Assembly: GCA_018656255.1 (NCBI GenBank)
Contig: JABHYI010000041.1
Location: forward strand, 1 to 7,038
Direction of reading: 5' to 3'
Source of the DNA: Bacteroidota bacterium
Lineage (GTDB): Bacteria > Bacteroidota > Bacteroidia > Flavobacteriales > Flavobacteriaceae
DNA length: 7,038 nt
The first letter of the stretch is position 1. Each line of letters starts with the position of its first letter. Positions 1 through 5,793 of this stretch are shown here, piece by piece. The notes under the pieces were generated by a model that was not told the origin of the DNA, ran no database searches, and saw nothing but the letters and a program-made list of their open reading frames with translations. Position numbers and translations under genes: made by a program.

Positions 1-512
1 AATTTACCATCACGGGCCATTAACTGTGCAAATGCACCAGCACTACGAGCCAATACAACTCCTTGTCCTGGACGCAACTCTATACAAGAGATAATTGTAC
101 CTAATGGAATTGATGAAAGGGCCATAGCATTTCCAATTTCTGGAGCAACTGAATCGCCAGAGACGATGTTTTGACCTACCTGAAGACCGTTTTGAGCAAT
201 TACATAACGCTTTTCACCATCTTGATAGTTTAATAAAGCGATAAATGCTGTACGGTTTGGATCATACTCGATAGACGCTACAGTAGCAGGAACTCCTGCT
301 TTTTCACGTTTGAAATCGATGATTCTGTATTTCTTTTTGTGACCACCACCTATATAGCGCATGGTCATTTTTCCTTGACTGTTTCTACCACCAGATCTTT
401 TGTTCGGAGCTAATAAACTTTTCTCCGGCTTATCAGTTGTAATGGCGTCAAATCCATTTACAACTCTAAAACGCTGTCCTGGGGTGATTGGTTTTAATTT
501 TCTTACTGACAT
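1..512 (-). CDS. rplB: 50S ribosomal protein L2 (N-terminal part, cut by window edge)
   Basis: L2 is a primary 23S rRNA-binding protein needed for subunit association and the peptidyl-transferase centre. The frame opens with ATG at 510-512 ([18 protein letters not shown]) and stays open to the edge, giving 170 of the roughly 274 codons usual for the family. Family motifs are visible: the basic stretch [22 protein letters not shown] in the N-terminal extension, the OB-fold segment [17 protein letters not shown], and GSIPLG-like [19 protein letters not shown] leading into the C-terminal domain. The conserved C-terminal histidine region lies outside the window. It follows rplW after 26 nt in the S10 gene order. 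The start is preceded by an A-rich stretch and no Shine-Dalgarno motif. Identification is certain; the gene is incomplete only because the window ends. Confidence 0.98.
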   Translation of the reverse strand, partial: MSVRKLKPITPGQRFRVVNGFDAITTDKPEKSLLAPNKRSGGRNSQGKMTMRYIGGGHKKKYRIIDFKREKAGVPATVASIEYDPNRTAFIALLNYQDGEKRYVIAQNGLQVGQNIVSGDSVAPEIGNAMALSSIPLGTIISCIELRPGQGVVLARSAGAFAQLMARDGK

Positions 513-538
513 TTTTGTCTTTGTTTTAAATGAAAAGC

Positions 539-832
539 TTATTCAGCTCCTCCGTAAAAATCTATTGTATCACCTTCCGCCACCTGTACAATTGCTTTTT
601 TGTAAGCATTTGTTTTACCAGTTTGAACTCCCGTTTTTGTAAAACGAGTTTTTCTGTCCGGGCGGACATTTAATGTGCGAACTTTAAGAACAGAAACTTC
701 ATAAGCAGCCTCAACTGCTTTTTTGATTTCTACCTTATTCGCCTTTGGGTTTACTATAAATCCGTAACGGTTATTTAATTCCGCATCGGCTGTAGCTTTT
801 TCCGTAATTATAGGTTTTATTAAGATACTCAT
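539..832 (-). CDS. rplW: 50S ribosomal protein L23
   Basis: L23 sits at the polypeptide exit of the large subunit, where trigger factor and SRP dock. The 97-residue product has the usual bacterial length and fold signature: an N-terminal [10 protein letters not shown] motif, a [14 protein letters not shown] helix, a basic loop (about residues 57-75) that reaches into rRNA, and the typical ending DFYGGAE. Glu11 in ITEK aligns by eye with E. coli Glu18, the trigger-factor contact, so that docking site appears conserved. The gene starts 7 nt after the rplD stop and ends 26 nt before rplB, so it is co-transcribed with both. The start lacks a Shine-Dalgarno motif. An 80-codon plus-strand reading frame over its 3' end is an antisense shadow. 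Confidence 0.97.
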   Translation of the reverse strand: MSILIKPIITEKATADAELNNRYGFIVNPKANKVEIKKAVEAAYEVSVLKVRTLNVRPDRKTRFTKTGVQTGKTNAYKKAIVQVAEGDTIDFYGGAE

Positions 833-839
833 CTTGTTT

Positions 840-1469
840 CTATTTACTTAAGTTTGACTCAATTCCTTCCAATGAACCTTCAAATAGTATAACACTATTT
901 GCATTCAAAATTTTATAAGTACTTAATTCTGAGTTACTTATGACTTCAGTACCTGTTAAATTTCGCGAAGACAAATATACATTATTATTTGGTTCACCCA
1001 ACACAAACAAAGACTTTTTGCCCTCAAGACCTAAAGTCTTTAATACAGCAGTAAAATCTTTTGTTTTAGGTGTGTCAAATTTTAAGTCTTCTAACACAAC
1101 GATTGCCTTATCATTTGCCTTCATTGTAAGGGCAGATTTACGAGCTAAACGCTTCAAGTTCTTATTTAATTTAAACGAGTAGTTTCTTGGTCTAGGACCA
1201 AACATACGACCACCGCCTTTAAAAACACCAGACTTGATACTTCCCGCACGGGCAGTACCAGTTCCTTTTTGTTTTTTTATCTTTCTTGTAGATCCTGAAA
1301 TCTCTGCGCGTTCTTTTGATTTATGCGTTCCCTGACGTTGGTTTGCCAAGTACTGCTTTACATCAAGATATACAGCGTGATTATTAGGTTCTATACCAAA
1401 CACTTCTTTAGAAAGTTCAACCTTTCTACCTGTGTCTTTTCCTTTACTATCTAATACAGCTACCTTCAT
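840..1469 (-). CDS. rplD: 50S ribosomal protein L4
   Basis: L4 binds 23S rRNA early in assembly, and its long loop lines the exit tunnel. In E. coli it is also the autogenous repressor of the S10 operon. The product is 209 residues, normal for the family. The loop is seen at about residues 45-100, with the hallmark [17 protein letters not shown]; Lys68 corresponds to E. coli Lys63, so there is no sign of the macrolide-resistance change at that site. The C-terminal Rossmann-like part (from about residue 120) includes [17 protein letters not shown]. Its ATG overlaps the rplC stop by one base (TAATG), which suggests translational coupling. Because L4 is a known operon regulator, its position downstream of the structured rpsJ-rplC spacer is suggestive, but regulation by L4 here is only an inference. 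Confidence 0.97.
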   Translation of the reverse strand: MKVAVLDSKGKDTGRKVELSKEVFGIEPNNHAVYLDVKQYLANQRQGTHKSKERAEISGSTRKIKKQKGTGTARAGSIKSGVFKGGGRMFGPRPRNYSFKLNKNLKRLARKSALTMKANDKAIVVLEDLKFDTPKTKDFTAVLKTLGLEGKKSLFVLGEPNNNVYLSSRNLTGTEVISNSELSTYKILNANSVILFEGSLEGIESNLSK

Positions 1470-2080
1470 TATTTCTCGATGGTTACATAAGCGTTTTTAT
1501 GTCCAGGGATACATCCCTTTACAACAAGTAGGTTCTTTTCAGCAACTACTTTTAAAACTCTTAAATTTTGAACTTTCACCTTTTCGTTCCCCATTTGTCC
1601 AGCCATCTTCATTCCTTTGAATACTCTCGCAGGATACGATGCTGCACCAATAGAACCTGGCGCTCTTAAACGGTTGTGCTGACCGTGTGTAGCTTGTCCT
1701 ACACCGGCAAAACCGTGACGTTTTACAACTCCTTGAAATCCTTTACCTTTAGAAGTGGCTGCCACATCGACAAACTCTCCTTCAGCAAAATGTTCAACAG
1801 TGATTGTATCACCTAATTTAACTTCCTCATCAAAACCTTTAAATTCGGCGACTTTGCGTTTTGCAACGGTTCCTGCTTTTTTAAAGTGCCCTTGGGCAGC
1901 TTTAGTAGCAGTCTTCTTGTCATCGAAACCAAGCTGAAGGGCTTCATACCCATCAACCTCCATAGTTCTGACTTGGGTAACAACACAGGGCCCACACTCA
2001 ATAACGGTACACGGTATATTCTTACCGTTCTCGTCAAAGATGCTGGTCATCCCTATCTTTTTTCCAATTAACCCAGACAT
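1469..2080 (-). CDS. rplC: 50S ribosomal protein L3
   Basis: L3 starts large-subunit assembly and its loop reaches toward the peptidyl-transferase centre. The product is 203 residues, a normal length. It begins [19 protein letters not shown] and carries the family signature around residues 100-165: [31 protein letters not shown], and [17 protein letters not shown]. The residue matching E. coli Gln150, the PrmB methylation target in GSIGQ, is Ala146 here, so that modification cannot occur at this site. The start is preceded by a very A/T-rich stretch with no Shine-Dalgarno motif. It is the first gene after the unusual 200-nt spacer with a terminator-like hairpin, so its expression, and that of everything after it, may be set by read-through there. 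Confidence 0.97.
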   Translation of the reverse strand: MSGLIGKKIGMTSIFDENGKNIPCTVIECGPCVVTQVRTMEVDGYEALQLGFDDKKTATKAAQGHFKKAGTVAKRKVAEFKGFDEEVKLGDTITVEHFAEGEFVDVAATSKGKGFQGVVKRHGFAGVGQATHGQHNRLRAPGSIGAASYPARVFKGMKMAGQMGNEKVKVQNLRVLKVVAEKNLLVVKGCIPGHKNAYVTIEK

Positions 2081-2109
2081 AATTTATTATTTATTGATTA
2101 TTAAAATTC

Positions 2110-2123
2110 GTTGCTCATGCAAC
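2110..2123 (-). repeat. Short hairpin ahead of rplC
   Basis: GTTGC and GCAAC form a perfect 5-bp stem around a four-base loop. It ends about 29 nt before the rplC start and lies just after the T-rich tract of the terminator-like hairpin. It could form only in transcripts that read through the terminator. The stem is short and could be chance. Confidence 0.4.
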
Positions 2124-2137
2124 AGTTTTTCTTTTTT

Positions 2138-2171
2138 AAAATAAAACGGGGTCAAAATAAATTCGACCCCG
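2138..2171 (-). terminator. Intrinsic-terminator-like hairpin inside the operon
   Basis: On the minus strand CGGGGTC (2171-2165) pairs perfectly with GACCCCG (2153-2147) around an 11-base A/T-rich loop. The stem is followed at once by TTTTATTTT (2146-2138). This GC-rich stem is set in very AT-rich DNA. On the plus strand the stem is not followed by a T-run, so it acts in the operon's direction only. It lies between two essential ribosomal genes, so full termination is implausible unless rplC has its own promoter. Partial or conditional termination is the natural reading. Confidence 0.72.
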
Positions 2172-2224
2172 AATATTACTTTGTTTACCGTTTTTCCTTC
2201 GCACGCAGCTTAGGACATGTTCAT

Positions 2225-2241
2225 CTTCTGCAAAGCAGAAG
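2225..2241 (-). repeat. Perfect 7-bp hairpin in rpsJ-rplC spacer
   Basis: CTTCTGC and GCAGAAG form a perfect stem with a three-base loop. It directly adjoins the 5-bp hairpin CTCAT/ATGAG at 2243-2256, giving two tandem stems separated by one base. They are likely to fold in the leader RNA; any protein binding is unknown. Confidence 0.5.
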
Positions 2242-2242
2242 C

Positions 2243-2256
2243 CTCATGATAATGAG
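2243..2256 (-). repeat. 5-bp hairpin in rpsJ-rplC spacer
   Basis: CTCAT and ATGAG pair around a four-base loop, next to the 7-bp hairpin at 2225-2241. It is short on its own and counts mainly as part of the cluster of stems in this spacer. Confidence 0.4.
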
Positions 2257-2266
2257 ATACCCACAA

Positions 2267-2282
2267 AAGTGAGCATTCACTT
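2267..2282 (-). repeat. 6-bp hairpin overlapping the rpsJ stop codon
   Basis: AAGTGA and TCACTT form a perfect 6-bp stem with a four-base loop. Two bases of the stem belong to the rpsJ stop codon (2281-2283), so ribosomes finishing rpsJ would melt it. On the minus strand it is followed by TTTTG, too short and mixed to be a strong terminator. Confidence 0.4.
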
Positions 2283-2586
2283 ATACTTTGATCTCTACCT
2301 CTACACCACTTGGCAACTCTAACTTCATTAGAGCGTCAATTGTTTTTGAAGAAGAACTGTAGATGTCCAATAATCTCTTGTAAGAACTTAATTGGAACTG
2401 TTCTCTACTCTTCTTGTTTACGTGTGGTGAACGTAGTACAGTAAAAATCTTTTTGTGTGTTGGCAATGGAATTGGCCCAGTTACTACAGCACCTGTTGAC
2501 TTTACTGTCTTAACGATTTTTTCAGCAGATTTGTCTACTAAATTATGATCGTATGACTTTAATTTAATTCTTATTTTTTGACTCAT
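2281..2586 (-). CDS. rpsJ: 30S ribosomal protein S10 (NusE)
   Basis: S10 is a small-subunit head protein and, as NusE, also takes part in transcription antitermination with NusB/NusG. The 101-residue product has the normal length. It starts [18 protein letters not shown] and contains the long rRNA-penetrating loop signature [20 protein letters not shown] (about residues 37-56) followed by [10 protein letters not shown]. It ends VEVEIKV. The gene starts 10 nt after the fusA stop, which joins the str and S10 clusters into one unit with no tuf gene between them. It is followed by the long structured spacer. Because NusE is an antitermination factor, a terminator-like hairpin right after its gene is notable, but no direct link is shown. 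Confidence 0.98.
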   Translation of the reverse strand: MSQKIRIKLKSYDHNLVDKSAEKIVKTVKSTGAVVTGPIPLPTHKKIFTVLRSPHVNKKSREQFQLSSYKRLLDIYSSSSKTIDALMKLELPSGVEVEIKV

Positions 2587-2596
2587 TGCTGTAATA

Positions 2597-4723
2597 TTAA
2601 GCGTTAGTTCCTCTTGCTGCAGTGATTACCTCTTCTGAAATACTAGAAGGAGTCTCTGCATAGTGTGAAAATTCCATTGTTGATGTTGCACGACCTGATG
2701 ATAATGTACGGAGTGTTGTAACATATCCAAACATTTCAGAAAGTGGTACTGTAGCCTTAACGGTCTTTGCTCCTGCACGGTCACCCATGTCACTCACTTG
2801 ACCTCTTCTTCTATTTAAATCCCCTACTATGTCACCCATATTCTCTTCAGGTGTAATCACCTCAAGCTTCATAATTGGCTCCATAATAACGGCTTTTGCA
2901 GCTTTTGCAGAGTTTTTAAATCCAAGTTTTGCAGCTAATTCAAAAGATAACTGATCTGAATCCACATCATGGTAAGAACCATCACGCAAAGTTACTTTCA
3001 TTGAATCCACTTCATATCCTGCTAGAGGACCATTTACCATGGCCATCTTGAATCCTTTTTCAATAGATGGAATAAATTCCTTAGGAACGTTACCCCCTTT
3101 AATTACTGACTCAAATTGAAGCCCTACTACACCTTCATCTGCAGGTTCGATCGTAAATACGATGTCCGCAAACTTTCCACGTCCACCAGATTGTTTCTTG
3201 TAAACCTCTCTGTGATCTGCAGATCTTGTAATAGCTTCTTTATATTCAACCTGTGGTTGTCCTTGATTCACTTCTACGTTAAATTCACGTCTTAGACGGT
3301 CTACAATAACATCAAGGTGAAGTTCACCCATTCCTGATATAATAGTTTGCCCTGAAGCCTCATCTGAACGAACCGTAAAGGTTGGATCCTCTTCAGCAAG
3401 TTTTCCTAGTCCAATACCTAATTTATCAACATCTGCCTTAGTCTTAGGCTCCACCGCGATACCAATTACCGGATCAGGGAAGTCCATAGATTCTAAAACA
3501 ATAGGATGTTTTTCTGCAGAAAGTGTATCTCCTGTTTTAATAGATTTAAATCCAACAGCAGCGCCAATATCTCCAGCTTCTATATAATCAATTGCATTTT
3601 GCTTGTTGGCATGCATTTGGTAAATACGTGAAATACGTTCTTTTTTACCAGAACGATTGTTTAAAACGTAAGAACCTGCATCCAAACGACCAGAATACGC
3701 TCTAAAAAATGCCAAACGACCTACAAAAGGATCTGTAGCAATTTTAAATGCCAGTGCAGCGAAAGGCTCCTTTACACTTGGCTTGCGAATTTCTTCTTTT
3801 TCTGTCTCTGGGTTCATTCCAACAATACCTTCCTTATCCATAGGAGAAGGCAGGTAACGACATACAGCATCTAAGAGAAACTGTACCCCTTTGTTTTTAA
3901 AGGCTGAACCACAAACCATAGGAATGATAGCCATATCCATTACAGCAGCTCTAAGTGCTGCATGCACTTCTTGCTCTGTAATAGAATCTTCATCTTCCAT
4001 GAATTTTTCTAAAAGATTCTCGTCATAACTTGCAACTTCTTCAATTAAGAGTGCACGGTACTTACGAGCTTCTTCTTTCATATCCTCAGGGATATCAACA
4101 ACATCAAATGTTGCACCTTGAGTCTCATCATGCCATACAATAGCACGGTTTTTTACTAAATCAATTACACCTTTGAAATCTTCTTCGTCACCAATATTTA
4201 AAACTATTGGCACTGCATTAGATTTCAACATATCTTTCACCTGTTGGCAAACTCCTAAAAAGTCTGATCCTTGACGGTCCATCTTGTTAACGAACCCAAT
4301 TCTCGGAACTTTATAGTTATCTGCAAGTCTCCAGTTAGTTTCAGACTGAGGCTCTACACCATCAACTGCACTAAACAAGAAAACCAATCCATCCAATACA
4401 CGAAGAGATCTGTTTACCTCTACAGTAAAATCTACGTGACCAGGTGTGTCAATAATGTTAAAGTGATATCCTTTTGTGTCTGGTGTTGCTTCTCCGTTTT
4501 CTATCGGAAATTTCCACTCACAGGTAGTAGCAGCAGAAGTAATGGTAATACCACGTTCTTGCTCTTGCGCCATCCAATCCATTGTTGCAGCACCATCATG
4601 TACTTCACCAATTTTATGTGAAACTCCAGTATAATATAAAACACGCTCAGTTGTGGTAGTTTTACCAGCATCAATATGAGCAGCAATTCCTATATTTCTT
4701 GTGTATCTTAAATCTCTTGCCAT
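2597..4723 (-). CDS. fusA: Translation elongation factor G (EF-G)
   Basis: EF-G is the cytoplasmic GTPase that drives tRNA-mRNA translocation and, with RRF, ribosome recycling. The 708-residue product is full length. G-domain motifs are intact: P-loop AHIDAGKT (15-22), switch [12 protein letters not shown] (58-68), DTPGH (92-96) with the catalytic His96, NKMD (146-149), and the GSA motif near residue 270. Domains II-V follow, including GMGELHLDV in domain III and the domain IV tip motif HDVDS (His585-Ser589). All marks of a canonical translocase are present, so this is the main EF-G and not a ribosome-protection relative. It starts 5 nt after the rpsG stop without a Shine-Dalgarno motif, so translation may be coupled. 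Open frames on the opposite strand and in the +1 frame near 4271-4686 are shadows. Confidence 0.99.
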   Translation of the reverse strand: MARDLRYTRNIGIAAHIDAGKTTTTERVLYYTGVSHKIGEVHDGAATMDWMAQEQERGITITSAATTCEWKFPIENGEATPDTKGYHFNIIDTPGHVDFTVEVNRSLRVLDGLVFLFSAVDGVEPQSETNWRLADNYKVPRIGFVNKMDRQGSDFLGVCQQVKDMLKSNAVPIVLNIGDEEDFKGVIDLVKNRAIVWHDETQGATFDVVDIPEDMKEEARKYRALLIEEVASYDENLLEKFMEDEDSITEQEVHAALRAAVMDMAIIPMVCGSAFKNKGVQFLLDAVCRYLPSPMDKEGIVGMNPETEKEEIRKPSVKEPFAALAFKIATDPFVGRLAFFRAYSGRLDAGSYVLNNRSGKKERISRIYQMHANKQNAIDYIEAGDIGAAVGFKSIKTGDTLSAEKHPIVLESMDFPDPVIGIAVEPKTKADVDKLGIGLGKLAEEDPTFTVRSDEASGQTIISGMGELHLDVIVDRLRREFNVEVNQGQPQVEYKEAITRSADHREVYKKQSGGRGKFADIVFTIEPADEGVVGLQFESVIKGGNVPKEFIPSIEKGFKMAMVNGPLAGYEVDSMKVTLRDGSYHDVDSDQLSFELAAKLGFKNSAKAAKAVIMEPIMKLEVITPEENMGDIVGDLNRRRGQVSDMGDRAGAKTVKATVPLSEMFGYVTTLRTLSSGRATSTMEFSHYAETPSSISEEVITAARGTNA

Positions 4724-4728
4724 TTCTA

Positions 4729-5205
4729 TTAGAATCTAAAGTGTGAGAATGCTTTATTTGCTTCGGCCATTTTGTGCGTATCAGTACGCTTTTTAACCGC
4801 TGCTCCTTCTTCTTTAGCTGCTGCTAGAATCTCTGAAGCTAGCTTTTGTGCCATAGATTTTTCGTTACGCTTTCTAGCGAAACCAATTAACCACTTCATT
4901 GCAGTAGATATTTTACGATCGGCACGAATCTGGTTAGGTATCTGGTAGGTTGCACCACCTACTCTACGACTTCGTACTTCTACGTGAGGCATTACGTTTG
5001 AAAGGGCGTCCTTCCAAATCTCTACACCTGTTTTTTCTTCGTCTGTTTTCTTCTCCTCTACAATGTCAATTGCATCATAGAAAACCTTGAATGCTACCGA
5101 CTTCTTACCATCCCACATCAAGTTGTTCACAAAGCGTGTAACTAACTGATCGTTGAATCTAGGATCCGGTAAAAGCGGTCTTTTCTTGGCTGCTCTTTTT
5201 CTCAT
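4729..5205 (-). CDS. rpsG: 30S ribosomal protein S7
   Basis: S7 nucleates folding of the small-subunit head and contacts E-site tRNA. In E. coli it also represses its own operon. The 158-residue product has the usual length. It begins [20 protein letters not shown] and carries the beta-hairpin signature [16 protein letters not shown] (75-90), the helix [19 protein letters not shown], and the conserved region [20 protein letters not shown] at the C-terminus. It starts 25 nt after the rpsL stop and ends 5 nt before fusA. The rpsL-rpsG spacer has a run of eight T on the transcribed strand but no hairpin, so it is not read as a terminator. No E. coli-like S7 target in the rpsL-rpsG spacer could be recognised because the spacer is much too short. 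Confidence 0.98.
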   Translation of the reverse strand: MRKRAAKKRPLLPDPRFNDQLVTRFVNNLMWDGKKSVAFKVFYDAIDIVEEKKTDEEKTGVEIWKDALSNVMPHVEVRSRRVGGATYQIPNQIRADRKISTAMKWLIGFARKRNEKSMAQKLASEILAAAKEEGAAVKKRTDTHKMAEANKAFSHFRF

Positions 5206-5230
5206 GTCTTCGTTTTAAAAAAAATTAAAA

Positions 5231-5605
5231 TTACTTCTTAGGGCGTTTTGCTCCGTACTTAGATCTACGTTGTGTTCTACCGTCAACACCAGCGGTGTCT
5301 AAAGCTCCACGAACGATATGATATCTAACTCCAGGCAAATCCTTCACCCTTCCACCTCTAACCAATACTATCGAGTGTTCTTGTAGATTGTGTCCTTCAC
5401 CACCGATGTAAGCGTTTACTTCCTTACCATTTGTTAAACGAACACGAGCAACTTTACGCATCGCTGAATTCGGTTTTTTTGGTGTGGTAGTATAAACACG
5501 TGTACATACTCCGCGGCGTTGCGGACATGAATCTAAGGCAGCCGATTTTGACTTCTTGGTTATTTTGGTCCTTCCTTTTCGTACTAATTGTGAAATAGTT
5601 GGCAT
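5231..5605 (-). CDS. rpsL: 30S ribosomal protein S12
   Basis: S12 lies at the decoding centre and helps control fidelity. The 124-residue product matches the family length. It shows the signatures [21 protein letters not shown] and [20 protein letters not shown]. Lys43 and Lys88, the classical streptomycin-resistance positions, are the sensitive wild-type residues, and Asp89, the site methylthiolated by RimO in other bacteria, is present. It is the first gene of the operon, 56 nt downstream of the -7 element of a good Bacteroidota-type promoter. Of the eight operon genes it alone has a Shine-Dalgarno-like AAGGA (5611-5615) five bases ahead of its ATG, which fits a strongly translated leading gene. 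Confidence 0.98.
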   Translation of the reverse strand: MPTISQLVRKGRTKITKKSKSAALDSCPQRRGVCTRVYTTTPKKPNSAMRKVARVRLTNGKEVNAYIGGEGHNLQEHSIVLVRGGRVKDLPGVRYHIVRGALDTAGVDGRTQRRSKYGAKRPKK

Positions 5606-5642
5606 AAAATTCCTTGTTATACTTAGTTGTTATTTATTAGTT

Positions 5643-5656
5643 CCCTCTTATTAGGG
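5643..5656 (-). repeat. Short inverted repeat at the predicted operon transcription start
   Basis: CCCT and AGGG flank a six-base AT-rich spacer. The repeat lies just after the -7 element, so it would form the first bases of the rpsL leader RNA or serve as a DNA site at the start point. Four base pairs are weak evidence, but three of them are G-C in very AT-rich DNA. Confidence 0.3.
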
Positions 5657-5660
5657 CGTG

Positions 5661-5691
5661 CAAAAATATAATAATTATTTGATATCTCAAA
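5661..5691 (-). promoter_or_regulatory. Bacteroidota-type promoter of the rpsL operon
   Basis: On the minus strand TTTG (5691-5688) is followed after 19 nt by TATTTTTG (5668-5661). This is a perfect match to the Bacteroidota sigma-factor consensus TTTG-N19-TAnnTTTG. Transcription should start near 5655, giving a leader of about 50 nt before the rpsL ATG at 5605. It lies in the divergent gap and is the only strong promoter seen upstream of the eight-gene cluster. The exact start point is inferred. Confidence 0.8.
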
Positions 5692-5727
5692 CCTTAGACT
5701 ATTAAAATTTATTGTTTTTTAATATTT

Positions 5728-5793
5728 ATGCTTTCAGATATTAAAAACGAAATGCAATCGTTACTATTACAAAATAAATCACACCCTCTTTGA
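5728..5793 (+). CDS. Possible 21-codon upstream ORF overlapping the Omp85 gene start
   Basis: ATG at 5728 opens a 21-residue frame, MLSDIKNEMQSLLLQNKSHP plus a final Leu, ending at TGA 5791-5793. Its stop overlaps the proposed TTG start of the following gene as TTGA, the arrangement typical of translational coupling. No homolog is recognised, there is no signal peptide or membrane segment, and no Shine-Dalgarno motif precedes it. It may be chance in AT-rich DNA; conservation between relatives would decide. Confidence 0.25.
   Translation: MLSDIKNEMQSLLLQNKSHPL

Larger units (their letters stand above)
2081..2280 (-). promoter_or_regulatory. Candidate structured attenuator / r-protein leader between rpsJ and rplC
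   Basis: Other spacers in this operon are 0-26 nt, but this one is 200 nt. On the transcribed strand it contains, in order, perfect short hairpins at 2267-2282 (6 bp, overlapping the rpsJ stop), 2243-2256 (5 bp), 2225-2241 (7 bp, three-base loop), the terminator-like hairpin at 2147-2171, and one at 2110-2123 (5 bp) just before rplC. No clear Bacteroidota-type promoter was found in it, so it is probably transcribed from rpsL. In E. coli the S10 operon is controlled by L4 through a leader ahead of rpsJ; here the structured element lies one gene later. The hairpins are seen directly; the regulatory role and any ligand are inference. I cannot tell whether it matches a known Rfam leader family. 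Confidence 0.55.

Noticed and set aside
2114..2248. Six-base repeat CTCATG occurring at 2114-2119 and 2243-2248 in the leader
   Set aside because: Two copies of a six-mer in 200 nt are easily due to chance, and they sit in different structural contexts.
2258..2264. Possible antiterminator pairing of GTGGGTA with the terminator 3' arm
   Set aside because: Only about four base pairs can form, far weaker than the 7-bp terminator stem.
4271..4621. Plus-strand 116-codon frame opposite fusA
   Set aside because: It lies wholly antisense to the conserved EF-G G-domain, and its Cys/Ser/Arg-rich product looks like a shadow.
5206..5230. Run of eight T on the transcribed strand between rpsL and rpsG
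   Set aside because: No hairpin precedes it, so it does not look like an intrinsic terminator.
5700..5735. Possible plus-strand promoter TATTTATG (5723-5730) for the Omp85-family gene
   Set aside because: It differs from TAnnTTTG at one fixed position and has no TTG element at the right distance upstream; it also would place the start point after the uORF ATG.
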